In this document: positions 26,273-35,452 of the stretch, piece after piece
How the letters are laid out: the number at the start of each line of letters is the position of its first letter
Position numbering within the stretch: the stretch's first letter is position 1
Assembly: GCF_014189505.1 (NCBI RefSeq)
Contig: NZ_CP050301.1
Coordinates: forward strand, 1,805,501 to 1,869,500
DNA from: Phyllobacterium sp. 628
Lineage (GTDB): Bacteria > Pseudomonadota > Alphaproteobacteria > Rhizobiales > Rhizobiaceae
Direction of reading: 5' to 3'
DNA length: 64,000 nucleotides
The notes under the pieces: generated by a model
Told to the model about the DNA's origin: nothing
Database searches by the model: none
The model's input: only the letters and a program-made list of their open reading frames with translations
Made by a program: the position numbers and the translations under genes

Positions 26273-27889
26273 ATGTCCCGTATCCTGTTGAATCGCCGCA
26301 CCTTTCTCAACCTGACCGCCAGCGCCGCTGCGCTGACGGCCATGCCTGTTTTGGGCTGGGCGCAGGGTGCAACACCTGTCAAAGGCGGACGCCTGACCGT
26401 TGCCGGGGACAGCGAACCGGCCAATCTGAACCCGGCCATTGTCGCCTCGAACGGCGTGTTCTTCGTCGCCAGCAAAATCGTCGAGCCGCTGGCCGAACAG
26501 TCCTATGACGGCAAGGATGGGCTGTCGCCGCGCCTTGCGACCGCGTGGGAAGGCTCGGCCGACGGCCTGACCGCGACGTTCAAGCTGCGCGAGGGCGTGA
26601 CGTGGCATGACGGCAAACCGTTTACCTCGGCGGACGTGGCGTTTTCTGCGCTGGAAGTGTGGAAGAAGCTGCAAAATCTCGGGCGCGTGGTTTTCAAGAA
26701 TTTGGAGAGCGTCGAAACGCCGGATGATCACACCGCGATTTTCAAATTCTCGCAGCCGACGCCGTTCCAGTTGATCCTCAATGCGTTGCCGGTGGTCACA
26801 TCGGTGGTGCCGAAACATCTTTATGAAGGCACGGATATCGCCAAAAATCCCGCCAATGAGAAACTGGTCGGCACCGGGCCTTTCAAATTCGGCGAACACA
26901 AGCCGGGCGAATATTATCTGTTGAAGCGCAATGACGCCTATTGGGAAAAGGATCAGCCGACGCTGGACGAAATCGTCTATCAGATATTGCCGGACCGCGC
27001 AGCGGCGGGCAATGCGCTGGAAGCGGAGCAGATACAGCTTGCCGCTTTTTCTGCGGTGCCGCTGGCCGATCTTGCCCGCATCTCCAAATCGTCGGGCCTT
27101 AAGGTCTATGCCAATGGTTATGAGGGCCTGACCTACCAGCTCATCGTCGAGATCAACCATCGGCGCAAGGAGCTTGCCGATGTGAAAGTGCGGCAGGCGC
27201 TAGCCCATGCCATCGATCGGGATTTTGTCGTCAAGACGATTTTCCTCGGCTATGCCAAGCCATCGACCGGGCCTGTCCCTGCCTATGACAAGACGTTTTA
27301 TGAGCCCGACGTCACCACCTATGCTTTTGATCCGGCCAAGGCGGAGGCGCTGCTGGATGAAGCGGGTTACAAGCGCGGTGCCGATGGCAACCGCTTCAAG
27401 CTGAAACTCTTGCCCGCGCCATTCTTCAATGAAACCAAGCAGTTTGGCGACTATTTGCGCCAGGCTTTGGCCAAGGTCGGGATCGATGCGCAGATCGTCA
27501 GCAATGACACACCGGCGCATCTGAAAGCCGTCTATACGGAACATGATTTCGATATCACCGTGGCAACACCGGTCTATCGTTCCGATCCGGCGATTTCAAC
27601 GACCATCCTGTTTGAAAGCGGCCTGCCGGCTGGGGTGCCGTTCTCCAACCAGTATGGCTATGCCAATGCGGATGTCGACAAGCTGATCAAGGAGGCCGCT
27701 TCAACCGTTGATAGCGACAAGCGTGCGGGCCTCTATAAGCAGCTGCAGAAGACCGCGTCAGAGGATTTGCCGCTGATCAACGTGGCGGAGTTCTCGTTCA
27801 TAACGGTGGCGCGCGATACCGTACAGAATGTTTCCGATAATCCGCGCTGGGCTGTGTCCAACTGGGCCAATGTCTGGCTGAAGGGGTAG
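26273..27889 (+). CDS. Periplasmic substrate-binding protein, DppA/OppA family, Tat signal
   Basis: 538 aa, SBP_bac_5 family. The N-terminus has a twin-arginine motif (NRRTFLNLTASAAAL), so export may go through Tat in folded form. The mature part has typical GRLTVAGDSEPANLNPAI, DGLTATFKLREGVTWHDGKP and KVRQALAHAIDRDFVVKTIF. It binds a peptide, opine, amine or similar ligand. It lies 14 nt after the aminotransferase gene, in one operon, and 371 nt before the permease gene with a family A hairpin in between, which could let the binding protein be made in excess. Confidence 0.9.
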   Translation: MSRILLNRRTFLNLTASAAALTAMPVLGWAQGATPVKGGRLTVAGDSEPANLNPAIVASNGVFFVASKIVEPLAEQSYDGKDGLSPRLATAWEGSADGLTATFKLREGVTWHDGKPFTSADVAFSALEVWKKLQNLGRVVFKNLESVETPDDHTAIFKFSQPTPFQLILNALPVVTSVVPKHLYEGTDIAKNPANEKLVGTGPFKFGEHKPGEYYLLKRNDAYWEKDQPTLDEIVYQILPDRAAAGNALEAEQIQLAAFSAVPLADLARISKSSGLKVYANGYEGLTYQLIVEINHRRKELADVKVRQALAHAIDRDFVVKTIFLGYAKPSTGPVPAYDKTFYEPDVTTYAFDPAKAEALLDEAGYKRGADGNRFKLKLLPAPFFNETKQFGDYLRQALAKVGIDAQIVSNDTPAHLKAVYTEHDFDITVATPVYRSDPAISTTILFESGLPAGVPFSNQYGYANADVDKLIKEAASTVDSDKRAGLYKQLQKTASEDLPLINVAEFSFITVARDTVQNVSDNPRWAVSNWANVWLKG

Positions 27890-28030
27890 GGGTGTTTTAT
27901 TTCGCAAATCGCAAGTGGCACCACCGCTTACCCTCCACCTTGTGGGGAGCCACGCATACCGCCGCCCTCTATCTCGGGTCAGCCCGAGGATGAAGGAGAG
28001 AGAGGTGCGAGGCAAAGGTGCAGCGGCAGT

Positions 28031-28155
28031 GTGCGTGGTTCGACGGGCTCACCATGAGGGAGAGCGAGGATTGCGGGGACCATATTCTGCAAAGGCTGCG
28101 ATTTAGCGGTGCTGCCAAACCAACTTCCTCATGGTGAGCCCGTCGAACCACGCAC
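28031..28155. repeat. Repeat family A, inverted pair inside the ABC operon
   Basis: Left arm 28031-28061 and right arm 28125-28155. The arm centre reads GACGGGCTC on the left and GAGCCCGTC on the right, differing from all other pairs in both arms together. The region 27890-28260 between binding protein and permease holds this element and no gene that I can see. Confidence 0.85.
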
Positions 28156-28260
28156 AATGGTTCTGCAGTCTCCCCATCGATGACAACAAACCCGTTTGTT
28201 TTCCCCGCCCAATCGCTCTAGTCTCCCCTTTCATTTGCATGACCTCTCGGAGCACTTTTC

Positions 28261-29241
28261 TTGCCGCCTCTCGCATCTTTTTTCGTGAAACGCCTGCTGG
28301 GGGCGATTCCGGTTCTTGGCGTCGTGCTGGTTGGCAGCTTTTTGCTGTTGGAAGCCGCGTCCGGCGATGCGGTCGATTCCTATGTGGCGCGGACGGGCGG
28401 GATGGATGCGGACCAGCTTGCGCAGTTGCGGCAGGCTTGGGGGCTGGATCAGGGGCCGCTTCAGCGCTTCGTCGCCTATATATCCGCATTGGCGCATGGC
28501 GATTTCGGCTGGTCCACGGCCTTTCAGCGGCCGGTTCTGTCGGTGATTTGGGAGCGTCTGCCTGTCACCCTGCTGTTGATGGGCATTGCCACGGCGCTCG
28601 CTTTCTTTCTTGGTTCTCTGCTTGGCGTAATCGCCGGGGCCAGACCCGGTTCATTGCGCGACCGCTTCCTGTCGATCGGTTCGCTGGCATTGTATGCCGT
28701 GCCGGGCTTCTGGCTGGGGCTGGTGCTGATCGTGGTCTTCGCCGTCAATCTGCGCTGGCTTCCGGTGGGCGGCATTGAAACCATTGCGTCGGGCAAAACC
28801 GGATTGGCACGGTTGGGAGACATTGCCACGCATCTCGTCCTGCCTGTGGCCTCGCTCGCCGTGGTCTATCTCGCGCTTTATCTGCGGTTGATGCGCGATC
28901 GCATGAGTGAAATCTGGCGCGATCCTTTCGTGTTGGGGCTGAAGGCGCGCGGCCTCAGTCATGGCCGTATTGTTTGGCGGCATGTGGCGCGCAATGCGGT
29001 ACTACCCGTGGTGACCATGCTCGGGCTGCAAGCGGCTGTCATGCTCGGCGGCAGCGTCGTGGTCGAAAGCGTCTTTGCCATTCCCGGATTTGGCCGTCTG
29101 GCGGCAGAAGCTGTCTCGCGCCGTGACACGCCGCTATTGCTTGGCGTCATCCTGTGCAGTGCCATCACGGTGATTATTGCCAATCTTCTGGTTGATCTTG
29201 CCTATGGCAAGCTCGATCCGCGCGTGAGGACCATCCGATGA
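28261..29241 (+). CDS. ABC transporter permease, DppB family
   Basis: 326 aa, six transmembrane segments. The N-terminal FFVKRLLGAIPVLGVVLVGS is typical of DppB/OppB, and the EAA-like loop LKARGLSHGRIVWRHVARNA (about 231-250) contacts the ATPase. I use a TTG start at 28261 with GGAG about 9 nt upstream; a GTG at 28285 is the alternative. The next in-frame ATG would cut into the first helix region. It overlaps the DppC-type gene by 4 nt. Confidence 0.9.
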   Translation: MPPLASFFVKRLLGAIPVLGVVLVGSFLLLEAASGDAVDSYVARTGGMDADQLAQLRQAWGLDQGPLQRFVAYISALAHGDFGWSTAFQRPVLSVIWERLPVTLLLMGIATALAFFLGSLLGVIAGARPGSLRDRFLSIGSLALYAVPGFWLGLVLIVVFAVNLRWLPVGGIETIASGKTGLARLGDIATHLVLPVASLAVVYLALYLRLMRDRMSEIWRDPFVLGLKARGLSHGRIVWRHVARNAVLPVVTMLGLQAAVMLGGSVVVESVFAIPGFGRLAAEAVSRRDTPLLLGVILCSAITVIIANLLVDLAYGKLDPRVRTIR

Positions 29242-30053
29242 CGGCGTGGCGCCAGCTTGGCTGGGAGGGGCGCATTGGTCTTGTGCTGCTGGCCGTGCTT
29301 ATCCTGATGGCGTTGCTGGCGCCGTGGATTGTGCCGGGCGATCCGCTGGCAATCGTTGGCGAACCGCTGACGCCGCCTTTCACCACTGAATTGCATATAC
29401 TTGGCACGGATCGGCTTGGCCGTGATGTCCTGTCGGAATTGTTGTACGGGACGCGCATCACACTGCTGGTCGCATTCTTTTCGGCTGCAGCAGCGCTGGT
29501 TGTCGGCAGTATCGTTGGCACGCTGGCGGGGTTTCTGGGCGGTTTTGCCGATGCGGTGCTGATGCGGATCACCGAAGCGTTCCAGACAGTACCCGGTTTT
29601 CTGCTGGCTCTGGCTGCCATCAGTGTGACGGGTCCAAGTGTTCCCACGCTGATCTTTGCCATCAGCCTTGGCAACTGGACACAGGCGGCACGCGTAACCC
29701 GCGCCGAGGTGCTATCGCTGCGTGAGCGCGATTTTGTGGCTGCGGCACGCACACTCGGTATGCGTCCGCTGGAAATTGCCTTCCGGGAAATCCTGCCCAA
29801 TGCTTTTGGCCCGGCGGCGTCGCTGGCAGCGATTTCGGTGGCGGCGGCAATCCTCATCGAGGCGGCGCTGTCGTTTCTCGGCTTCGGTGACCCTAATCGG
29901 GTGACTTGGGGCAGCATGATTGCGGAGGGACGTACGGTCCTGCGCGCCGCGCCCTATCTGTCCATTGTACCGGGACTCGCGCTTGTTATCACGGTGCTCA
30001 GCGTGCATCTGGTCGGGCGCGGACTCTCCCGCAACGGGAGGTTGCGCCCATGA
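29238..30053 (+). CDS. ABC transporter permease, DppC family
   Basis: 271 aa, five to six transmembrane segments. LGTDRLGRDVLSELLYGTRI (about 54-73) is the family hallmark and RTLGMRPLEIAFREILPNAF is the EAA loop. It pairs with the upstream DppB-type permease as the membrane channel. Both ends overlap neighbours by 4 nt (ATGA), a sign of translational coupling. Confidence 0.92.
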   Translation: MTAWRQLGWEGRIGLVLLAVLILMALLAPWIVPGDPLAIVGEPLTPPFTTELHILGTDRLGRDVLSELLYGTRITLLVAFFSAAAALVVGSIVGTLAGFLGGFADAVLMRITEAFQTVPGFLLALAAISVTGPSVPTLIFAISLGNWTQAARVTRAEVLSLRERDFVAAARTLGMRPLEIAFREILPNAFGPAASLAAISVAAAILIEAALSFLGFGDPNRVTWGSMIAEGRTVLRAAPYLSIVPGLALVITVLSVHLVGRGLSRNGRLRP

Positions 30054-30856
30054 GCCAGCCCTTCTTGCGTGTCGATGGTCTAAGTGTTTCCTATGGTGGG
30101 ACACTTGCGCTGAAAAACGTCTCACTGGAGCTTGTGCGTGGCGAGCGGCTCGCACTGATTGGTGAAAGCGGCTCGGGCAAGTCGACGCTTGCTATGGCAA
30201 TTGCCGGGCTGTTACCCCGGCAGGCGCGGCAGAGCGGAACGATTGCCTTCCCGTCGGCACCGTCGGGGTTGCGACTTGGCAAGGATATCGGCGTGGTGTT
30301 TCAGGATCCGGGTGGCAGCCTTGATCCGGTCATGAAGATTGGTGATCAGATTGCCGAAGTCATCCGTGCCCATGAGGATACGAGCTGGATCGCAGCACGC
30401 GTACGGGCGGCCAATCTGCTCGACCGGGTGCACATTCCCAAAGCGCTGTCGCGGCTCAACAGCTATCCGCACGAGTTTTCCGGCGGTCAGCGTCAGCGCA
30501 TCGCGCTGGCATTGGCGCTGGCCGGCAATCCATCACTGATCATCGCCGATGAACTGACCAGTGCGCTCGATACGGTGGTGCAGAGGCATATCGTCAACCT
30601 GCTGGATGAACTGGTGCGTGAAGATGGACTGAGCCTTCTGTTTGTCACCCATGACATTGCGCTGGCATCCGAGCGCGCCGACCAGATTGCTGTTCTCTAC
30701 CGGGGCGAGTTTGTCGAGGCAGGCCCCGCGGCGGAGGTTCTGGGTAAGCCGCAGCATCCCTATACCAAGGCGCTGATCGGAACCCATCTGTCGCTGGATA
30801 CGCCGCGCAGAAAACGGCTTGCCGAAATCAACCCCGACAGTTTGAACCTGCCATGA
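30050..30856 (+). CDS. ABC transporter ATP-binding protein, DppD family
   Basis: 268 aa from the ATG at 30050. Walker A is LIGESGSGKSTLAMAI, the signature is EFSGGQRQRIALALALA, and Walker B is LIIADELTSALD. In place of the usual DEPT there is DELT, which is common in DppD-type proteins. The C-terminal CxxxC-type motif of many DppD proteins is not seen and the protein is shorter than usual. It overlaps genes on both sides by 4 nt. Confidence 0.92.
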   Translation: MSQPFLRVDGLSVSYGGTLALKNVSLELVRGERLALIGESGSGKSTLAMAIAGLLPRQARQSGTIAFPSAPSGLRLGKDIGVVFQDPGGSLDPVMKIGDQIAEVIRAHEDTSWIAARVRAANLLDRVHIPKALSRLNSYPHEFSGGQRQRIALALALAGNPSLIIADELTSALDTVVQRHIVNLLDELVREDGLSLLFVTHDIALASERADQIAVLYRGEFVEAGPAAEVLGKPQHPYTKALIGTHLSLDTPRRKRLAEINPDSLNLP

Positions 30857-31638
30857 GCGAAACAGTCATGCCACCGGTTCTTGAGATCAGGGATGTTGCC
30901 AAACGCTTTGGCGACCGGTCAACCGGTGGTTTGCGGGATATCAATCTCACGTTGGCGCGCGGTGAAACGCTGGCGCTGGTCGGCGCGTCGGGATCAGGAA
31001 AAACCACATTGGCCCGGCTGGTCATGCGGCTGAGTACGCCGGATCGCGGATCAATTCGGCTGTCCGGTCATGATCTGACAGCGTCGCGCGGCGAGGCGTT
31101 GCGGCTCTTGCGGCCCAAATTCCAGATGGTGTTTCAGGATCCGCTGGCGGCGTTCAACCCGCGTGCCAATGTAAGGCGCATACTGGAAGACCCGCTGCGG
31201 TTGCATGGCTTGGTGCCGAAAGAAGAGTATGATGCCGCTATCGCCGCCATGCTCGAACGGGTTGGCCTGAATGCTGAACTGATGCAGCGATATCCGCTGG
31301 AACTTTCCGGCGGTCAGCGTCAGCGTGTCGCCATTGCCCGCGCAATCGCTACGAAGCCTGATCTGATCGTCCTGGATGAGCCGGTTTCGGCGCTGGATGT
31401 TTCGATACGGGCGCAAATCCTCAACTTGTTGCTGGATTTGCAGGAAGAAACCGGCGTTGCCTATCTCTTCATATCGCATGATCTGGCGGTGGTTCGTGCC
31501 ATCGCAGATCATATGATCGTGCTGGACGAGGGGCATATCGTCGAAAGGGGGCTCACCGAAACCGTTCTTGCCGCGCCGCAGGCGGAAGCCACGAAAATTC
31601 TGATTGAAGCCGTTCCTAAATTGAAGGTCTGGGCCTGA
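30853..31638 (+). CDS. ABC transporter ATP-binding protein, DppF family
   Basis: 261 aa. Walker A is LVGASGSGKTTLARLV, the Q-loop region is MVFQDPLAAFNPRANVRRIL, the signature is LSGGQRQRVAIARAI, and Walker B is LIVLDEPVSALDVSIRAQIL. It forms a heterodimer with the DppD-type ATPase. Last gene of the operon that starts with the aminotransferase at 25128. Confidence 0.93.
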   Translation: MSETVMPPVLEIRDVAKRFGDRSTGGLRDINLTLARGETLALVGASGSGKTTLARLVMRLSTPDRGSIRLSGHDLTASRGEALRLLRPKFQMVFQDPLAAFNPRANVRRILEDPLRLHGLVPKEEYDAAIAAMLERVGLNAELMQRYPLELSGGQRQRVAIARAIATKPDLIVLDEPVSALDVSIRAQILNLLLDLQEETGVAYLFISHDLAVVRAIADHMIVLDEGHIVERGLTETVLAAPQAEATKILIEAVPKLKVWA

Positions 31639-32109
31639 ACGTATCCACCTGAGGGTGGCTGAAATATCGTAAAAATGGGCAATTTCTGCTTTCGTGAACG
31701 CGGTGTTTGTGAGCACGGAGGAAACGTTGCCGTTGGTCGTCATCGCTTCGTATTCCGGTATGCGCGCAGGTCAATGATATCTGCCGAATGTGCCAGCATG
31801 TCCTGATCCTTTTCCAGAATTGGAATCATGCCAGGCGCGGTCCAATCCATCTGACAGGACGTTCGTTTTAAAAAGTGACCGGATTTGAAGTGGCATACCA
31901 AACTTGCCGTAGTTTATTCCAGCACAGGTCCCGAATAGGCTTCAGGCGAAATTCAATTCTTAAAAAGACGATTGGGAGGTCGCCAGACAATGCAACCTGT
32001 GGTAGAAGCCGCGCAATCGCATGCCATTTATTCAATTTTTAGAAATGTCCTTCGTATGAAATTAGCCCGATCAGGTTAGGGTCATACGGACCGGAGTTGA
32101 GGTTGATAA
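31639..32109. other. Intergenic region, one weak small reading frame
   Basis: About 470 bases between the DppF-type ATPase and the diguanylate cyclase. It holds no repeat of families A-D. AT-rich stretches around 31865-31980 may carry promoters. The only candidate coding element is the 36-codon frame at 31740-31850 on the minus strand. Confidence 0.5.
31740..31850 (-). CDS. Possible 36-residue small protein
   Basis: An ATG at 31850 opens a frame of 36 residues, starting MDWTAPGMIPILEKDQDML and ending IIDLRAYRNTKR. The composition is protein-like and the tail IIDLRAYR looks like tails of small rhizobial proteins. There is no convincing ribosome-binding site before the ATG. An alternative internal ATG gives 29 residues. 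This is a guess from composition only. Confidence 0.25.
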   Translation of the reverse strand: MDWTAPGMIPILEKDQDMLAHSADIIDLRAYRNTKR

Positions 32110-33213
32110 TTGTACGCTGAATATTTCCCCATCGTCTCGGATCTCGTCCACCGCCTCGGGCTGGTCGCACTGATCAGTATGGGCTACGGCTCTATTATTC
32201 GCGGCTTCAGCCAACCATTGACGCGTGGTTGCATGGTGGGGCTGCTGTTTGGCTGCTCGACAATTCTCTCGATGCTTGATCCGGTTTTGGTCGATGCAGG
32301 CATTATTATTGATGCGCGTTCCATCCTGCTTGCCCTCAGCGCGCCCTTCGGCGGGTTTATCGCTTTGGCGGTGGCTACAACCTTAACGATCATTGCGCGG
32401 ATAATTATTGGCGGTAACGGTGTCTATGCCGGTGTAGCGGGTATCATGATCATTTGCCTGATCAGTTTCATTTTCCGGTTTGCCTACCAGCCCAAAACCT
32501 ACACTTGGAAACACTTTCTCATTCTTGGCCTGACTGTTCCCCTTTACGGACTCAGCATCTTCATCCTGCCATTCGAACAGGCCTTGCCGATTTTCCAGCG
32601 CATTGCTCTGCCGATGCTGACCTTGAGCGTCACGGGTATTGTGCTGATATCACTGTTTTTGCAGCGCGAACTCATGCGGTTTGATCAGGTCAAAGTGCTG
32701 GAGGTGGACGCCCATACCGATCCGCTGACCAATCTGGCCAACCGCCGCCTGTTTGACCGCGTTGCGCGCCGGACATTTCGCAAGGCTGCCTCCACGGGCG
32801 GCGAGCTGTTTTCGCTTGTCATGATCGATATCGATTCATTCAAGAGCATCAATGATCATTGGGGGCATTCGAACGGCGACCTCGTGCTCATCGAGATTTC
32901 AACAATTATCCGCTCGCTGGTGCGGAAATCCGATCTGGTGGCGCGTTATGGCGGTGAGGAGATCACTATTCTGATGCCAGCGGCTCCCTCCGGCGAAGCC
33001 ATGGCAATGGCTGAAGCAATCCGCCGGCGTGTCAATGAAACGTTCTTCGATCTGGGGCGGGGACAAACCCACGTAACGGTCAGCGCGGGTGTCGCTACCT
33101 TCGGTCCGCACCATCAGTCGATCACAGAATTGATCGAGGAGGCGGATGTTGCGCTTTACCGCGCCAAGCGGCTTGGCCGGAACCGTATTGAACTGGCGAC
33201 AATGGCGGCTTAA
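32110..33213 (+). CDS. Diguanylate cyclase with N-terminal 5TM-5TMR_LYT membrane domain
   Basis: 367 aa. About the first 190 residues form five or six transmembrane helices with the LytS-type signature (LLALSAPFGGFIALAVATT and IIIGGNGVYAGVAGI). A GGDEF domain follows, starting DPLTNLANRRLFDR, with the active-site loop RYGGEEITILMP, a GGEEI form expected to be active. There is no EAL domain. It makes cyclic di-GMP at the inner membrane in answer to an unknown signal. The start is TTG at 32110. Confidence 0.9.
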   Translation: MYAEYFPIVSDLVHRLGLVALISMGYGSIIRGFSQPLTRGCMVGLLFGCSTILSMLDPVLVDAGIIIDARSILLALSAPFGGFIALAVATTLTIIARIIIGGNGVYAGVAGIMIICLISFIFRFAYQPKTYTWKHFLILGLTVPLYGLSIFILPFEQALPIFQRIALPMLTLSVTGIVLISLFLQRELMRFDQVKVLEVDAHTDPLTNLANRRLFDRVARRTFRKAASTGGELFSLVMIDIDSFKSINDHWGHSNGDLVLIEISTIIRSLVRKSDLVARYGGEEITILMPAAPSGEAMAMAEAIRRRVNETFFDLGRGQTHVTVSAGVATFGPHHQSITELIEEADVALYRAKRLGRNRIELATMAA

Positions 33214-33275
33214 GCGCGGTTGCAGTTCTGACCCCGGGCGTCGACGCGTCGGGATGGCGCGCGTGAAGACCGGCG

Positions 33276-33902
33276 TCAGAAATTGATGTTTAAACTTTTC
33301 CAGAATGTATCGATCATCGGACCGTCGGTCGTTTCATTCTCCTGATCGATTTGGGTCACGACGATGATACCCTGATCCGGATTGCCATAGGTAACAGCCT
33401 CGATATTGATCGTGTCGTACTTGCTGTTGACGGTGGCTTTCAAACCTTTCAGCTTTTTGCCGGAATCGATCTGCCGTTCGGTTGGAATCTCCTCGACTTT
33501 TGCTCCGGCCTGTTTCGATTCTTTTGTCAGTTGTTGTATCATCAGATGCGACAAGGAACTTGGATCCATTCCCTTGTATTCCTGCACAATGACCATGGTG
33601 CCTAACGCGGTGTTCAGCAAATACTGGCTGATGCCTCCACCAAGATCGGATTTGACAACGCTGAGATTGCCAGCGTGATCGAACGACACAAACTCACTGG
33701 ATGCAGTGACAAACTTCGAGCGATCGAGTGTTACCTTGATGTCCTTGCCGTCGCTGGTGGTGACGGTCAAGGTATCGCCAACATCAATGCCAACCTGTTT
33801 TCCATCGATGGTCAATTGATAGCCCTTGCTGTTCTCCGCCCATGTTGGCTGGATCAGCAGGGCAGAAAAGCAGACGCATTGAACCAGTAAGGTTGCGCGC
33901 AT
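33276..33902 (-). CDS. Hypothetical secreted protein
   Basis: 208 aa from the ATG at 33902, preceded by GGAG with normal spacing. The signal peptide is RATLLVQCVCFSALLIQPTWA, cleaved before ENSKG. The mature part is rich in beta-strand-like sequence (YQLTIDGKQVGIDVGDTLTV). It has no Cys after the signal peptide and no motif I know. Likely periplasmic. Confidence 0.6.
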   Translation of the reverse strand: MRATLLVQCVCFSALLIQPTWAENSKGYQLTIDGKQVGIDVGDTLTVTTSDGKDIKVTLDRSKFVTASSEFVSFDHAGNLSVVKSDLGGGISQYLLNTALGTMVIVQEYKGMDPSSLSHLMIQQLTKESKQAGAKVEEIPTERQIDSGKKLKGLKATVNSKYDTINIEAVTYGNPDQGIIVVTQIDQENETTDGPMIDTFWKSLNINF

Positions 33903-33962
33903 AGTCATCTCCTGTTTGGGCTTATGCGAGATGTCAGGCTTCTGCATAAGGCGAGGGGCGGA

Positions 33963-34607
33963 TCACCGGCCCGCTGCGTTTCCGCGTTCATCGACAATCT
34001 GCGCCATGGCTTCCGCTTCCGGACCTTCGCTGCGAAGCCCTCCGGCAACGCCCGATCTGTCCGCTTCTGACCTGTTCTGACTGACCTTCCATTTGCCTTC
34101 AATGCGGGTGATCGGGATTTCAACGCCGATAATTCCCTTCACCTGCCCGGCAATGAATGGCTCCGGCGCATCTTCCACCGCCCACGGCTGGTCACGGTTG
34201 CTTTCCTGCTTGCGGGTGAGGCTGTCGATCTGGCGGCGCAACCATTCCGGGTCATCGTGAATTTGCGGTACTCCCCACGCCTGAACGACCACATAATTCC
34301 AGGTCGGCACGACCTTGCCGTGTTCGCGTTTGGTCGCGTACCACGATGGCGTCACATAGGTGTTTGGACCCTGAAAAATAATGAGAGCTTCGGCGCCGGC
34401 CTGCAAAGCGGCAACCTGCTCATTGGCTTTGGCCAAATGCGCGCGCAAAGTGCCATGAGTGGAGGCTTCGGCATCGATCTCGAACGGAATAAGGTTCGCC
34501 ATCAGACCCTGTTCACCATTCGTTACCAGCATAGCGAGCGGGTGCTTGCGGATCAGATCATGCATGACGTCGAGACGGTCTTCCCGAAATGCTGGCGGTC
34601 TGTACAT
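33963..34607 (-). CDS. PaiB-type FMN-binding protein
   Basis: 214 aa from the ATG at 34607 (MYRPPAFREDRLDVMHDLI), with GGAG upstream. PaiB family with flavin-reductase-like split-barrel fold: HPLAMLVTNGEQGLMANLIP, ALIIFQGPNTYVTPSWY and VPTWNYVVVQAWGVPQ are conserved, as is the C-terminal IEGKWKVSQNRSEADR. Called a negative regulator in Bacillus, but the fold suggests FMN or haem binding. A TetR regulator gene lies just upstream on the same strand. Confidence 0.88.
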   Translation of the reverse strand: MYRPPAFREDRLDVMHDLIRKHPLAMLVTNGEQGLMANLIPFEIDAEASTHGTLRAHLAKANEQVAALQAGAEALIIFQGPNTYVTPSWYATKREHGKVVPTWNYVVVQAWGVPQIHDDPEWLRRQIDSLTRKQESNRDQPWAVEDAPEPFIAGQVKGIIGVEIPITRIEGKWKVSQNRSEADRSGVAGGLRSEGPEAEAMAQIVDERGNAAGR

Positions 34608-34748
34608 GGGTTTCTCCGACTGTAGCTTTGCTTGAGCGGCGAATTTCGTGCTGCTCGTGATCATTGCCGGATGATAATGGATCGGTGCACCTTCGCAACA
34701 CCAAGTTGCAGGCTTACGAACGTCTATCCGGCGGCCGGATCCACGTGT

Positions 34749-35348
34749 TCACACCGCTGGCTGGTTGGCCAGGGCGAGTGCAGCCTGGCGGCCGGATTCA
34801 AGAATGCGATTGGATGTTTCCTGATCCGGCACCATGCGCGCCAATTGCAGGGTGCCGATCATGCCCCCGAATATCGCATAGGCGCGGTCTCGGGCAGTAT
34901 TTTCTGACAGGTTGCCGGGAAGTTCGGCGGCGATCAATCCGGTGATGCCTTCAATGATCTCCGTTAAACGCGCACGCGTTTCGAGGGAGTGCCGTCCGAT
35001 CTCGGCAATCAGCGGTGGTACGGCACAACCAAGTTCGGGATGGCCGAGATGTGCCGGTTGCAGATACGTCCGTACGATGGTTTCAAGCGTGTTTTCGCCG
35101 CGCTTACGGGCAGCCCCGATCTTATACGCGAGATAGCTGCTGGTGGAGGCAAGGGCCGCTGTAAGCGACTCCTGAACCAGGTCTTCCTTCGAGGAAAAAT
35201 GTGCGTAAAATCCACCGTGGGTCAGCCCAGCCTCCGCCATCACACCGGCAAGGCCGGTGGCTTCGATCCCGTCTTTGCGAAAACGTTTTGAGGCAACATC
35301 GATAAGCCGCTGCCGCGTTTCTGCCTTGTGTCCCTTGGAATAGCGCAT
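34749..35348 (-). CDS. TetR family transcriptional regulator
   Basis: 199 aa. The N-terminal helix-turn-helix (TRQRLIDVASKRFRKDGIEA, then GVMAEAGLTHGGFYAHFSSK) is of the TetR type, close to the AcrR/NemR-like group with TxGGFYxHFxSKE. It is divergent from a thioesterase gene and precedes the PaiB gene. The 18-bp perfect palindrome ATATGTCAATTGACATAT, 25 bases upstream of its start, is the likely operator and would control both directions. Confidence 0.92.
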   Translation of the reverse strand: MRYSKGHKAETRQRLIDVASKRFRKDGIEATGLAGVMAEAGLTHGGFYAHFSSKEDLVQESLTAALASTSSYLAYKIGAARKRGENTLETIVRTYLQPAHLGHPELGCAVPPLIAEIGRHSLETRARLTEIIEGITGLIAAELPGNLSENTARDRAYAIFGGMIGTLQLARMVPDQETSNRILESGRQAALALANQPAV

Positions 35349-35373
35349 TGGTAATGCCTGCGACGGTTTGTTT

Positions 35374-35391
35374 ATATGTCAATTGACATAT
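35374..35391. promoter_or_regulatory. Probable TetR operator
   Basis: Perfect 18-bp palindrome ATATGTCAATTGACATAT in the divergent intergenic region. It contains a TTGACA that may serve as -35 box for the thioesterase gene, so repressor binding would block that promoter. Confidence 0.75.
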
Positions 35392-35452
35392 CATATGATG
35401 GACATAATATGAAGGCGATTTTACGGGAATGATGCAGTCGCGGGAGCAGCCG

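Noticed and set aside
31051..31743. 230-codon minus-strand frame running into the DppF-type ATPase gene
   Set aside because: Only its first 25 codons lie outside the ATPase; the rest is antisense to Walker and signature motifs.
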